From positions 124,001 through 188,000 of the forward strand of contig JAUCBJ010004144.1 in NCBI GenBank assembly GCA_032718475.1: a DNA stretch of 64,000 nt, read 5' to 3'. A program made the position numbers and the translations under genes. Of this stretch, positions 43,034 through 53,970 are shown one piece after another. A model generated the notes under the pieces. It did no database searches. It saw nothing but the letters and a program-made list of their open reading frames with translations, and was not told the DNA's origin. How positions within the stretch are numbered: position 1 is the first letter of the stretch; every line of letters begins with the position of its first letter. The DNA is from Nemertoderma westbladi. Its lineage: Eukaryota > Xenacoelomorpha > Nemertodermatida > Nemertodermatidae.

Positions 43034-44080
43034 ATGGCTAGGAGTACGGCCAAGCTCGCTAAATCCAAGGCGGACCCAAATGTTACGCGACAGCGGTTGG
43101 ACGCATACAACAAAAGAACGGAGGAATTACGCGCGGAGTTCAATGCGTTATATCCCTACGATGCGTTATGCGACGCTAGCAACATTTGCGAGGATCCAGA
43201 CACCGAAATACGCCGATTGTATCATACGCTGCAATATTTGACGGTAAACGAACCCTTACCTGCAGCTAGAGACGAATTTGAAGGAATGCATCTTTATAGA
43301 CGCGCTCGAGGAGCGGATCCAGAGACCAAGGACGCGTTCTCCATATACAAACTGTTTTATAAATGTGGAGCGTGTATGCGCGAGCAAGACAACGCGATTC
43401 CTATGCGGTTGAACTCGGAGAACCCCGAGCCAATATTAGCGCGATGTTCATACCACCAAAGTCTACGTTACCAAGAAGGCGGATACCCTTTAACAAATCC
43501 GTATCATTCATTTAAAATGAGTGGACCGAACGCGGGTGAGATCGTTATTTACGAACCCAAATTAGTCGAACCAGACGTCTACAGCATGGTAGTGGACGAG
43601 TCTAATAAGTCGACACAAGAGAAACGGGAAGCTTTGAGCCTCTACAGGGCGTACAAGGCGTACGAGAAAGGCGAGATCGAGGAGTTCGGAGGAAGGCTCG
43701 CGAGCCTACCATTCTATTGGATATCCCACGATCAAACCGAACCCAATGAGATGACACCCGAGCTCTTCGATAGTATCACCTCTGCTCAGCGTTTGTCGCA
43801 GAGACTACAGATACCTCATGTCGAGATGACGCGAGAACCTCAGCCCCATTCTACTGGAGCGATAGTACCGGTTGCGAGACCAACTAGTTTTCCTATTAGT
43901 ATACCGACCCGGAAGGAGACAACTTACGAGATCCCTATAGTTGAACACCCGGAGATCATCTCGAACCTGGATTTCCTCCCATCGGTTACCTTCGGTGATG
44001 TGTTAGAGTCAACCGAGTTGCGTAAAGTAATAGTTCAAAAAAATCGTACGCAACGTGCCTCCCCATATCACGGACTTTAA
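43034..44080 (+). CDS. ORF3, accessory protein of unknown function
   Basis: 348 codons downstream of pol, the position of env-like genes in some BEL elements. I see no signal peptide or membrane span, so it is not a typical envelope protein. The N-terminus is basic and helical (MARSTAKLAKSK; RRLYHTLQYLT at about residues 67-77). A putative zinc-binding motif follows: C111-X2-C114-X23-C138-X2-H141. Palindromic unit 11 gives GRLASLP at about residues 219-226. The C-terminal third is polar. A relic at 62112-63495 on the other strand shares the RLY-T--YLT block, the LP--D-FE-M block and the CX2C...CX2H pattern, so this is a conserved family and not a chance frame. The frame is lost after the A7 run at 44037-44043 and continues in another frame. 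No known domain recognised. Confidence 0.75.
   Translation: MARSTAKLAKSKADPNVTRQRLDAYNKRTEELRAEFNALYPYDALCDASNICEDPDTEIRRLYHTLQYLTVNEPLPAARDEFEGMHLYRRARGADPETKDAFSIYKLFYKCGACMREQDNAIPMRLNSENPEPILARCSYHQSLRYQEGGYPLTNPYHSFKMSGPNAGEIVIYEPKLVEPDVYSMVVDESNKSTQEKREALSLYRAYKAYEKGEIEEFGGRLASLPFYWISHDQTEPNEMTPELFDSITSAQRLSQRLQIPHVEMTREPQPHSTGAIVPVARPTSFPISIPTRKETTYEIPIVEHPEIISNLDFLPSVTFGDVLESTELRKVIVQKNRTQRASPYHGL
43691..43710 (+). repeat. Palindromic element, unit 11
   Basis: Perfect palindrome core AGGCTCGCGAGCCT in ORF3, read as GRLASLP. Orthologous to unit 2 in copy A. Confidence 0.85.
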
Positions 44081-44408
44081 GGAAGTGGATCGCGCGGGGA
44101 CGGATATCGCACCTTGTATCTTGCGAGGATATCTGACGAAAACGATTCGATTATGGATCGGAGTTGGAACGTTTGAAACCGACACCGATATCGCGACCAA
44201 TTGGACCGGTAAACCTATTAGTTTCGATGATGAGAAGTCGATTGGGAGAATTTGGAACCCAGCCGACGATTTACTCGACGATTGGGACGTGACTAGCCGA
44301 TCTCTGAATATTATATTTGGGTATTTATATTGGACATTATGTTTGAATGTTGGGTTTGGAGGAGCGAGATATGGAAGGAAGGCTTGCGAGCCTACCGTTA
44401 GCAATTAG
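44055..44408 (+). CDS. ORF3 C-terminal continuation in a shifted frame
   Basis: About 118 codons, open from the A7 run at 44037-44043 and ending at TAG 44406-44408. There is no ATG at its start (GTG at 44055). It has coding character (DFKEVDRAGTD, RLWIGVGTFETDTD, GKPISFDDEKSIGRIW). It is +1 relative to ORF3, so a single extra A in the homopolymer explains the break. Palindromic unit 12 codes RKACEPT near its end. Most likely the original C-terminus of ORF3, with a frameshift in this copy. Confidence 0.6.
   Translation: MPPHITDFKEVDRAGTDIAPCILRGYLTKTIRLWIGVGTFETDTDIATNWTGKPISFDDEKSIGRIWNPADDLLDDWDVTSRSLNIIFGYLYWTLCLNVGFGGARYGRKACEPTVSN
44377..44396 (+). repeat. Palindromic element, unit 12
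   Basis: Exact commonest form near the end of the shifted ORF3 frame. Orthologous to unit 3 in copy A. Confidence 0.85.
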
Positions 44409-44867
44409 TGCTCAGGAGAAGATATCCAGACCAGCAGGACGAACTATTTATATCGTCAGGAGGACATTATTTGGAAGTTATTAGCGCATTATGTTTATAT
44501 TATATTTGAACTGATTTAATTTGGTGAAGGTTTATTATGTATATTTACAAAATATAAAGATTTATTGAAAGAGTTACAATTATTTGTTCGATTTGTTTTG
44601 ATTTATTTGTTCTAATTTGTTTAATTTGCTTACCTTGATAACCGAAAGCCTTTTTTTCGTATTTTAGGCACTAAAGTTAATTCGTAAATTTGTATTTGTA
44701 TGTACGATCGATTGTATTTACGTCGTATCTGCAATATTAAGTATGCAATAATTAGATAGTGATTATATTTTATATTTTAGGCCCCACCAGTAGATTTAGA
44801 AGTAGTTTGTAAATATTTTATATTTCGATTGGTGAAAACAGTCTTACTTACTGTTTTCATGGAGCGG
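44409..44867 (+). other. 3' untranslated region of copy B
   Basis: AT-rich, no gene. Conserved with copy A 2587-3360 except for the 286-bp insertion there. Ends with the pre-LTR hairpin and the short purine-rich stretch GGAGCGG just before the LTR, where a polypurine tract is expected. Confidence 0.7.
44834..44858 (+). promoter_or_regulatory. Pre-LTR hairpin (copy B)
   Basis: GAAAACAGT, loop CTTACTT, ACTGTTTTC; perfect 9-bp stem ending 9 nt before the 3' LTR. Identical in copy A. Confidence 0.6.
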
Positions 44868-45005
44868 TGATGAATTATTTCACTATAAGGTAGCATTTGT
44901 AGTTTAACTTTAACGTAAAAACTTTTGAAAATCCGACGTATTTTGAGTAAGTTATAGTAATGTAATATTGCCTATTCATATTGTACACATAAAACCCTTA
45001 GGTAC

Positions 45006-45082
45006 TCTCGTGGCGTAGAGGTCAGATGGTTAAGGCGTTGGTTACATTACAGATAGGTTACGAGTTCGAATCCCGGTCGGGA
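45006..45082 (+). promoter_or_regulatory. tRNA-like segment with Pol III A/B boxes (3' LTR)
   Basis: Identical to 30185-30261: A box TGGCGTAGAGG, B box GAGTTCGAATCC. Confidence 0.6.
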
Positions 45083-45367
45083 AATTTGTATTTTGAGGCC
45101 ATTTATTTTCGTTTGGTGCTAATTAGTGGACCAATGAGAAGCGTACAACGTAGCGAATAATGAGCCAGGCCAATCATAGGGCATAAATTATCTTATTGCT
45201 CAAATGTGAGGCAGTGGAAAATTCTGCTAGGATTCCATGTCCCAGATTAGTGTAAGGGCCGGATTACGTTGAACGATGAGCTGGGCCAATCATAGGGCAC
45301 AAAGCACTTTATTGCTCAAATACGAAGCTGTGGAAAATTCTGTTTAGTTTCCATGTGCGATATTTAG

Positions 45368-45375
45368 TATAAAAA
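45368..45375 (+). promoter_or_regulatory. TATA box, 3' LTR
   Basis: TATAAAAA after the duplicated CCAAT blocks. In this LTR it would drive transcription out into the satellite. Confidence 0.5.
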
Positions 45376-47160
45376 GGCCGGTTTGCCTTCGGTTATTATT
45401 CTTCTACACACACTTAATGTTAGATTCAGATTCTCTTAGTAATTGTGATCTCTCTCTCTCTGTTAGTTTATTTCGGTTTCTTGTTGAAACTTTGTTTGAT
45501 AAATCATTTTGTAAAACTGTAAATATACTGCAAATTCCTGAACGTGTTTTTTCTTTGGTCCAACTTGGGACAGCCAAACATCAGGAGGATGGCAGCCTAG
45601 ACCGTTAGGCCGTAAGCAACGCAGGGAAGAGATGTCCACAACACGCTAGCGCCCACATTGGATAGACCGCGCACCCCCCTTTGCCCTTCGAAATACTCGA
45701 CTTGCCATGCAGCGCCGCTTTGTGAGAAAGGTAAGACTTTGTTCGACGCCCTTGCCCGCCGTAAGACCTATAGATCAGGGTAAGCGTGACGCCGTCCTGG
45801 ACGCCGCAAATTTAGGATCAAATAATTATATTCAGACAGAAACACCCCCCCCCCCCCTTTGTCATGTCCTACGAACCCCTGGGTTAACCTGTACTTCCTA
45901 CAGGTAGGCTACGAACTATTGCCATTCGTCAGTATGCGAGTACATATTAGGTACGGACAGCATATGTTCCATAATTTAGTGATTCGTAGTACTGACTGTT
46001 TGGTACCGGTTCGCTTTGTAGAACGTACATTAGTACCCCCCCCCCCCTGTCTGGAGTTAGCTATTTGATCAGGCAAGGAGTATTTCTGCTACCGGCACAC
46101 TGCTTGGCCTAGGGAGGTTTATTAATATCCTACCGCGCCTTGCCACGTACTGATAGGTATTGCTGCTAACTACCGCAGCAACAAAATTCTAGAATTAAAT
46201 TAGTATACCAGATCAGCTAACGTACGGTAGCGATTAACCCCTATTTCTTATCTTACAACCAGAATCTGGTATTAGTGCCGATCACGGGTGTAGTTACTAA
46301 CACCTTGGTTGCCCATTGGGTTGTGGATAGGAAGGAGAGAGCTTTGACGTCATTTGTGAGTATAAAGTTCTACAAAACGCGACTAGTTTATTTTAGTAGC
46401 TAGCGCACGGTATCATTTTAGTCAGAAAATCACTAAAACCTAGTAAAGGAATTACACGAAATTGTTTTATTTGTAACACACCCACACGCCCTAAAACATA
46501 CTGCCCTTAGAGTTCTACTAGCTATAGCGCACTATACATTATTTTAGGTAGAAGTTATCTGTATTTGTAAAATTAGGATCTGATATTTAGTTGCGGCAAT
46601 AAGGAGTATTTCACTTTCGTTATTAAACTGTTGTTTTCTGTCCAGCAGTATTGTTACATTTAGGCCTGACCCTTTAGACTGATTTCGTACAGGGGGATCA
46701 GTTATTGTTACATTTAGGCACGACCCCTTTTCGACTGATTTAGGACAGTCAGTGTTGTTACGCTAGGTCTGTTAACCCACTAGCTCGTATATAAACCATA
46801 TAAATCACACCGCGGCAAGTTACTGTATTTAGGACTGTCAGTGATAGTTAGGATTCGCTGCACGGGGATTGTTTTCCCGTGAGTTTGGTCTGTTACTGTA
46901 ACTGTACATCTGCCTCACCGGTTAGAGGACAGGTATCCTTTTGTCTAGTACGTAGGCATTAGACTCGCTCACGTACATAGAATAGATACTAGGCTCTGTT
47001 CCTCGCCAGTAGTCGTTTGTGTACTGTATCTGTTCATTTAGATATCCTGGACTGGGATTTGTTATCAGATACTGTACGAGCCCGTATACATTACTAGAGT
47101 CTCATAGTAAGATACATCGTTACTAGGATCTGGTAAGCGGTATACTACTGGACCCTTACA

Positions 47161-47165
47161 GAATT
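47161..47165. repeat. Target site duplication, right (GAATT)
   Basis: Matches 30042-30046 and begins the resumed satellite (GAATTATTGTATCAC). Confidence 0.92.
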
Positions 47166-50100
47166 ATTGTATCACATATTAACTTCGGCTCCAGCCGCTT
47201 TGGCAACACGATGAAACTATAATTAATATTATAGAACACAACAATATTAACAGGGAGATATGCTACTTATCTCTTCATTCTGAGAGCCTCAAAAAGGGGG
47301 TGTTCTGACACAATCAAAATGCATCCATCTCCAGGGGAAAGACGAAGCAAAGAACAGCTGATTACTTCTATAAATGTAAGTGTTACCTGCTCTTTTGACT
47401 TTCATTTAATATTGTCTATCTCTTGGAGTGGGTTAGAAGTCATGAATATGAAAATCGATGTCGTTTTTTGTAAAAAATCAGAGGAGATTTTAATAAATTA
47501 ATGCTGAAAAACACCAAGGATTTTGACATGGCTTTAATACTCATTATATTCATGAAATAGCTGAGAAATTTGAGGTGAATTATTGTATCACATATTAACT
47601 TCAGCTCCAGCCGCTTTGGCAATACGATGAAACTATAATAAATATTCTAGAACACAACAATATTAACAGGGAGATAGGCTACTTATATCTTCACTCTGAG
47701 AGCCTCAAAAAGGGGGTGTTCCGACGCAATCAAAATGCATCCATCTCCAGGGGAAAGACGAAGCAAAGAACAGCTGATTACTTCTATAAATGTAAGTGTT
47801 ACCTGCTCTTTTGACTTCCATTTAAGATTGTCTATCTCTTGGAGTGGGTTAGAAGTCATGAATATGAAAATCGATGTCGTTTTTTGAAAAAAATCAGAGG
47901 AGATTTTAATAAATTATTGCTGAAAAACACCAAGGATTTTGACATGGCTTTAATACTCATTATATTCATGAAATAGCTGAGAAATTTGAGGTGAATTATT
48001 GTATCACATATTAAGTTCGGCTCCAGCCGCTTTGGCAATACGATGAAACTATAATACATATTCTAGAACACAACAATATTAACAGGGAGATAGGCTACTT
48101 ATATCTTCACTCTGAGAGCCTCAAAAAGGGGGTGTTCCGACGCAATCAAAATTCATCCATCTCCAGGGGAAAGACGAAGCAAAGAACAGCTGATTACTTC
48201 TATAAATGTAAGTGTTACCTGCTCTTTTGACTTTCATTTAAGATTGTCTATCTCTTGGAGTGGATTAGAAGTCATGAATATGAAAATCGATGTCGTTTTT
48301 TGTAAAAAATCAGAGGAGATTTTAATAAATTATTGCTGAAAAACACCAAGGATTTTATACTCATTATATTCATGAACTATTTGAGATATTTAATACGATG
48401 AAACTATAATAAATATTCTAGAACATAACAATATTAACAGGGAGATAGGCTACTTATATCTTCACTCTGAGAGCCACAGATAGGGGGTGTTCCGACGCAA
48501 TCAAAATTAATCCATCTCCTGGAGAAAGACGAAGCAAATAACAGCTGATTACTTCTATAAATGTAAGTGTTACCTGTTCTTATGACTTTCGTTTAAGATT
48601 CTCTATCTCGTGGAGTGGGTTAGAAGTTATAAATATGAAAATCGATGTCGTTTTTTGTAAAAAATCAGAGGAGATTTTAATAAATTAATGCTGAAAAACA
48701 CCAAGGATTTTGACATGGCTTTAATACTCATTATATTCATGAAATAGCTGAGAAATTTGAGGTGAATTATTGTATCACATATTAACTTCGGCTCCAGCCG
48801 CTTTGGCAATACGATGAAACTATATTAAATATTCTAGAACACAACAATATTAACAGGGAGATAGGCTACTTATATCTTCACTCTGAGAGCCTCAAAAAGG
48901 GGGTGTTCCGACGCAATCAAATTCATCCATCTCCAGGGGAAAGACGAAGCAAAGAACAGCTTATTACTTCTATAAATGTAAGTGTTACCTGCTCTTTTGA
49001 CTTTCATTTAAGATTCTCTATCTCATGGAGTGGGTTAGAAGTTATAAATATGAAAATCGAGGTGGTTTTTGAAAAAAATCAGAGGATATTTTGATAAATT
49101 ATTGCTGAAAAACCCCTAGGATTTTGACATGGCTTTAATACTCATTATATTCATGAAATAGCTGAAAAATTTGAGGTGAATTATTGTATCACATATTAAC
49201 TTCGGCTCCAGCCGCTTTGGCAACACGATGAAACTATAATTAATATTATAGAACACAACAATATTAACAGGGAGATATGCTACTTATCTCTTCACTCTGA
49301 GAGCCTCAAAAAGGGGGTGTTCTGACACAATCAAAATTCATCCATCTCCAGGGGAAAGACGAAGCAAAGAACAGCTGATTACTTCTATAAATGTAAGTGT
49401 TACCTGCTCTTTTGACTTTCATTTAAGATTGTCTATCTCTTGGAGTGGGTTAGAAGTCATGAATATGAAAATCGATGTCGTTTTTTGTAAAAAATCAGAG
49501 GAGATTTTAATAAATTAATGCTGAAAAACACCAAGGATTTTGACATGGCTTTAATACTCATTATATTCATGAAATAGCTGAGAAATTTGAGGTGAATTAT
49601 TGTATCACATATTAACTTCGGCTCCAGCCGCTTTGGCAATACGATGAAACTATAATAAATATTCTAGAACACAACAATATTAACAGGGAGATAGGCTACT
49701 TATATCTTCACTCTGAGAGCCTCAAAAAGGGGGTGTTCCGACGCAATCAAAATGCATCCATCTCCAGGGGAAAGACGAAGCAAAGAACAGCTGATTACTT
49801 CTATAAATGTAAGTGTTACCTGCTCTTTTGACTTTCATTTAAGATTGTCTATCTCTTGGAGTGGGTTAGAAGTCATGAATATGAAAATCGATGTCGTTTT
49901 TTGAAAAAAATCAGAGGAGATTTTAATAAATTATTGCTGAAAAACACCAAGGATTTTGACATGGCTTTAATACTCATTATATTCATGAAATAGCTGAGAA
50001 ATTTGAGGTGAATTATTGTATCACATATTAACTTCGGCTCCAGCCGCTTTGGCAATACGATGAAACTATAATACATATTCTAGAACACAACAATATTAAC

Positions 50101-53100
50101 AGGGAGATAGGCTACTTATATCTTCACTCTGAGAGCCTCAAAAAGGGGGTGTTCCGACGCAATCAAAATTCATCCATCTCCAGGGGAAAGACGAAGCAAA
50201 GAACAGCTGATTACTTCTATAAATGTAAGTGTTACCTGCTCTTTTGACTTTCATTTAAGATTGTCTATCTCTTGGAGTGGATTAGAAGTCATGAATATGA
50301 AAATCGATGTCGTTTTTTGTAAAAAATCAGAGGAGATTTTAATAAATTATTGCTGAAAAACACCAAGGATTTTATACTCATTATATTCATGAACTATTTG
50401 AGATATTTAATACGATGAAACTATAATAAATATTCTAGAACACAACAATATTAACAGGGAGATAGGCTACTTATATCTTCACTCTGAGAGCCACAGATAG
50501 GGGGTGTTCCGACGCAATCAAAATTAATCCATCTCCTGGAGAAAGACGAAGCAAATAACAGCTGATTACTTCTATAAATGTAAGTGTTACCTGTTCTTAT
50601 GACTTTCGTTTAAGATTCTCTATCTCGTGGAGTGGGTTAGAAGTTATAAATATGAAAATCGATGTCGTTTTTTGTAAAAAATCAGAGGAGATTTTAATAA
50701 ATTAATGCTGAAAAACACCAAGGATTTTGACATGGCTTTAATACTCATTATATTCATGAAATAGCTGAGAAATTTGAGGTGAATTATTGTATCACATATT
50801 AACTTCGGCTCCAGCCGCTTTGGCAATACGATGAAACTATAATAAATATTCTAGAACACAACAATATTAACAGGGAGATAGGCTACTTATATATTCACTC
50901 TGAGAGCCTCAAAAAGGGGGTGTTTCGACGCAATCAAATTCATCCATCTCCAGGGGAAAGACGAAGCAAAGAACAGCTGATTACTTCTATAAATGTAAGT
51001 GTTACCTGCTCTTTTGACTTTCATTTAAGATTGTCTATCTCTTGGAGTGGGTTAGAAGTCATGAATATGAAAATCGATGTCGTTTTTTGAAAAAAATCAG
51101 AGGAGATTTTAATAAATTATTGCTGAAAAACACCAAGGATTTTGACATGGCTTTAATACTCATTATATTCATGAAATAGCTGAGAAATTTGAGGTGAATT
51201 ATTGTATTACATAATAACTTTGGCTCCAGCCGCTTTGGCAATACGATGAAACTATAATAAATATTCTAGAACACAACAATATTAACAGGAAGATAGGCTA
51301 CTTATCTCTCCACTCTGAGAGCCTCAGAAAGGGGGTGTTCCGACGCAATCAAAATTCATCCATCTCCTGGGGAAAGACGAAGCAAATTACAGCTGATTAC
51401 TTCTATAAATGTAAGTGTTACCTGTTCTAATGACTTTCGTTTAAGATTGTCTATCTCTTGGAGTGGGTTAGAAGTCATGAATATGAAAATCGATGTCGTT
51501 TTTTGTAAAAAATCAGAGGAGATTTTAATAAATTATTGCTGAAAAACACCAAGGATTTTGACATGGCTTTAATACTTCATTATGTTCATGAAATAGCTGA
51601 GATACTTGAGGTGAATTGTTGCATTATATATTAACTTCAGCTCCAGTCTCTTTGGCAATACGATGAAACTATAATAAATATTCTAGAACACAATAATATT
51701 AACAGGGAGATAGGCTACTTATCTCTTCACTGTGTTACCAGTGTTACCTGTTCTTTTGACTTTCATTTAGGATTATCTATCTCCATGGAGTGGGTTAGAA
51801 GTTATAAATATGAAAATCGACGTGGTTTTTGAAAAAAATCAGAGGATATTTTGATAAATTATTGCTGAAAAACCCCTAGGATTTTGACATGGCTTTAATA
51901 CTCATTATATTCATGAAATAGCTGAAAAATTTGAGGTGAATTATTGTATCACATATTAACTTCGGCTCCAGCCGCTTTGGCAACACGATGAAACTATAAT
52001 TAATATTATAGAACACAACAATATTAACAGGGAGATATGCTACTTATCTCTTCACTCTGAGAGCCTCAAAAAGGGGGTGTTCTGACACAATCAAAATTCA
52101 TCCATCTCCAGGGGAAAGACGAAGCAAAGAACAGCTGATTACTTCTATAAATGTAAGTGTTACCTGCTCTTTTGACTTCCATTTAAGATTGTCTATCTCT
52201 TGGAGTGGCTTAGAAGTCATGAATATGAAAATCGATGTCGTTTTTTGAAAAAAATCAGAGGAGATTTTAATAAATTATTGCTGAAAAACACCAAGGATTT
52301 TGACATGGCTTTAATACTCATTATATTCATGAAATAGCTGAGAAATTTGAGGTGAATTATTGTATCACATATTAACTTCGGCTCCAGCCGCTTTGGCAAT
52401 ACGATGAAACTATAATAAATATTCTAGAACACAACAATATTAACAGGGAGATAGGCTACTTATATCTTCACTCTGAGAGCCTCAAAAAGGGGGTGTTCCG
52501 ACGCAATCAAATTCATCCATCTCCAGGGGAAAGACGAAGCAAAGAACAGCTGATTACTTCTATAAATGTAAGTGTTACCTGCTCTTTTGACTTTCATTTA
52601 AGATTGTCTATCTCTTGGAGTGGGTTAGAAGTCATGAATATGAAAATCGATGTCGTTTTTTGAAAAAAATCAGAGGAGATTTTAATAAATTATTGCTGAA
52701 AAACACCAAGGATTTTGACATGGCTTTAATACTCATTATATTCATGAAATAGCTGAGAAATTTGAGGTGAATTATTGTATTACATAATAACTTTGGCTCC
52801 AGCCGCTTTGGCAATACGATGAAACTATAATAAATATTCTAGAACACAACAATATTAACAGGGAGATAGGCTACTTATATCTTCACTCTGAGAGCCTCAG
52901 AAAGGGGGTGTTCCGACGCAATCAAAATTCATCCATCTCCTGGGGAAAGACGAAGCAAATAACAGCTGATTACTTCTATAAATGTAAGTGTTACCTGTTC
53001 TTATGACTTTCGTTTAAGATTCTCTATCTCGTGGAGTGGGTTAGAAGTTATAAATATGAAAATCGATGTCGTTTTTTGTAAAAAATCAGAGGAGATTTTA

Positions 53101-53970
53101 ATAAATTATTGCTGAAAAACACCAAGGATTTTGACATGGCTTTAATACTCATTATATTCATGAAATAGCTGAGATATTTGAGGTGAATTATTGTATCACA
53201 TATTAACTTCGGCTCCAGCCCCTTTGGCAATACGATGAAACTATATTAAATATTCTAGAACACAACAATATTAACAGGGAGATAGGCTACTTATATCTTC
53301 ACTCTGAGAGCCTCAAAAAGGGGGTGTTCCGACGCAATCAAATTCATCCATCTCCAGGGGAAAGACGAAGCAAAGAACAGCTTATTACTTCTATAAATGT
53401 AAGTGTTACCTGCTCTTTTGACTTTCATTTAAGATTCTCTATCTCATGGAGTGGGTTAGAAGTTATAAATATGAAAATCGAGGTGGTTTTTGAAAAAAAT
53501 CAGAGGATATTTTGATAAATTATTGCTGAAAAACCCCTAGGATTTTGACATGGCTTTAATACTCATTATATTCATGAAATAGCTGAAAAATTTGAGGTGA
53601 ATTATTGTATCACATATTAACTTCGGCTCCAGCCGCTTTGGCAACACGATGAAACTATAATTAATATTATAGAACACAACAATATTAACAGGGAGATATG
53701 CTACTTATCTCTTCATTCTGAGAGCCTCAAAAAGGGGGTGTTCTGACACAATCAAAATGCATCCATCTCCAGGGGAAAGACGAAGCAAAGAACAGCTGAT
53801 TACTTCTATAAATGTAAGTGTTACCTGCTCTTTTGACTTTCATTTAATATTGTCTATCTCTTGGAGTGGCTTAGAAGTCATGAATATGAAAATCGATGTC
53901 GTTTTTTGTAAAAAATCAGAGGAGATTTTAATAAATTAATGCTGAAAAACACCAAGGATTTTGACATGGG
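47166..53970 (+). repeat. Satellite array, block 3
   Basis: Same monomers and orientation as block 2, resuming exactly where the retrotransposon inserted. Monomer order is a mosaic of that in block 2: 48627-49094 matches 16908-17375, but later parts follow other offsets. Contains the uninterrupted counterpart of the MITE target at 51625-51650. Confidence 0.93.

Larger units (their letters stand above)
30047..47160 (+). mobile_element. BEL/Pao LTR retrotransposon copy B, full length (17.1 kb)
   Basis: Complete element: LTRs at 30047-32348 and 44868-47160, TG...CA ends, 5-bp target duplication. Internal order is leader, gag, zinc knuckles, protease, RT, RNase H, integrase, DUF5641-like tail, ORF3. 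The protease-RT-RNase H-integrase order in one frame and the tail domain identify BEL/Pao. The LTRs differ by about nine substitutions plus three length changes in C or CA runs (counted by eye), so the insertion is young. It is long for the superfamily, mainly because of 2.3-kb LTRs, linker expansions and ORF3. Coding breaks are two TGA codons in gag, a TAG before ORF3 and a 1-nt frame change in ORF3. Confidence 0.95.
44868..47160 (+). mobile_element. 3' LTR of copy B
   Basis: 2,293 bp, starts TGATGAATTATTTC and ends ACCCTTACA. Near-identical to the 5' LTR with shorter C runs (near 45844 and 46036) and a shorter CA repeat near 46480. Followed directly by the GAATT duplication and satellite. 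Confidence 0.95.

Noticed and set aside
44037-44043. Programmed -1 frameshift at the A7 run
   Set aside because: The downstream frame is +1 relative to ORF3, the opposite of a -1 slip. An extra A is simpler.
42920-44408. ORF3 as an envelope gene
   Set aside because: No signal peptide, no transmembrane span, no cysteine-rich ectodomain, and a CX2C...CX2H motif instead.
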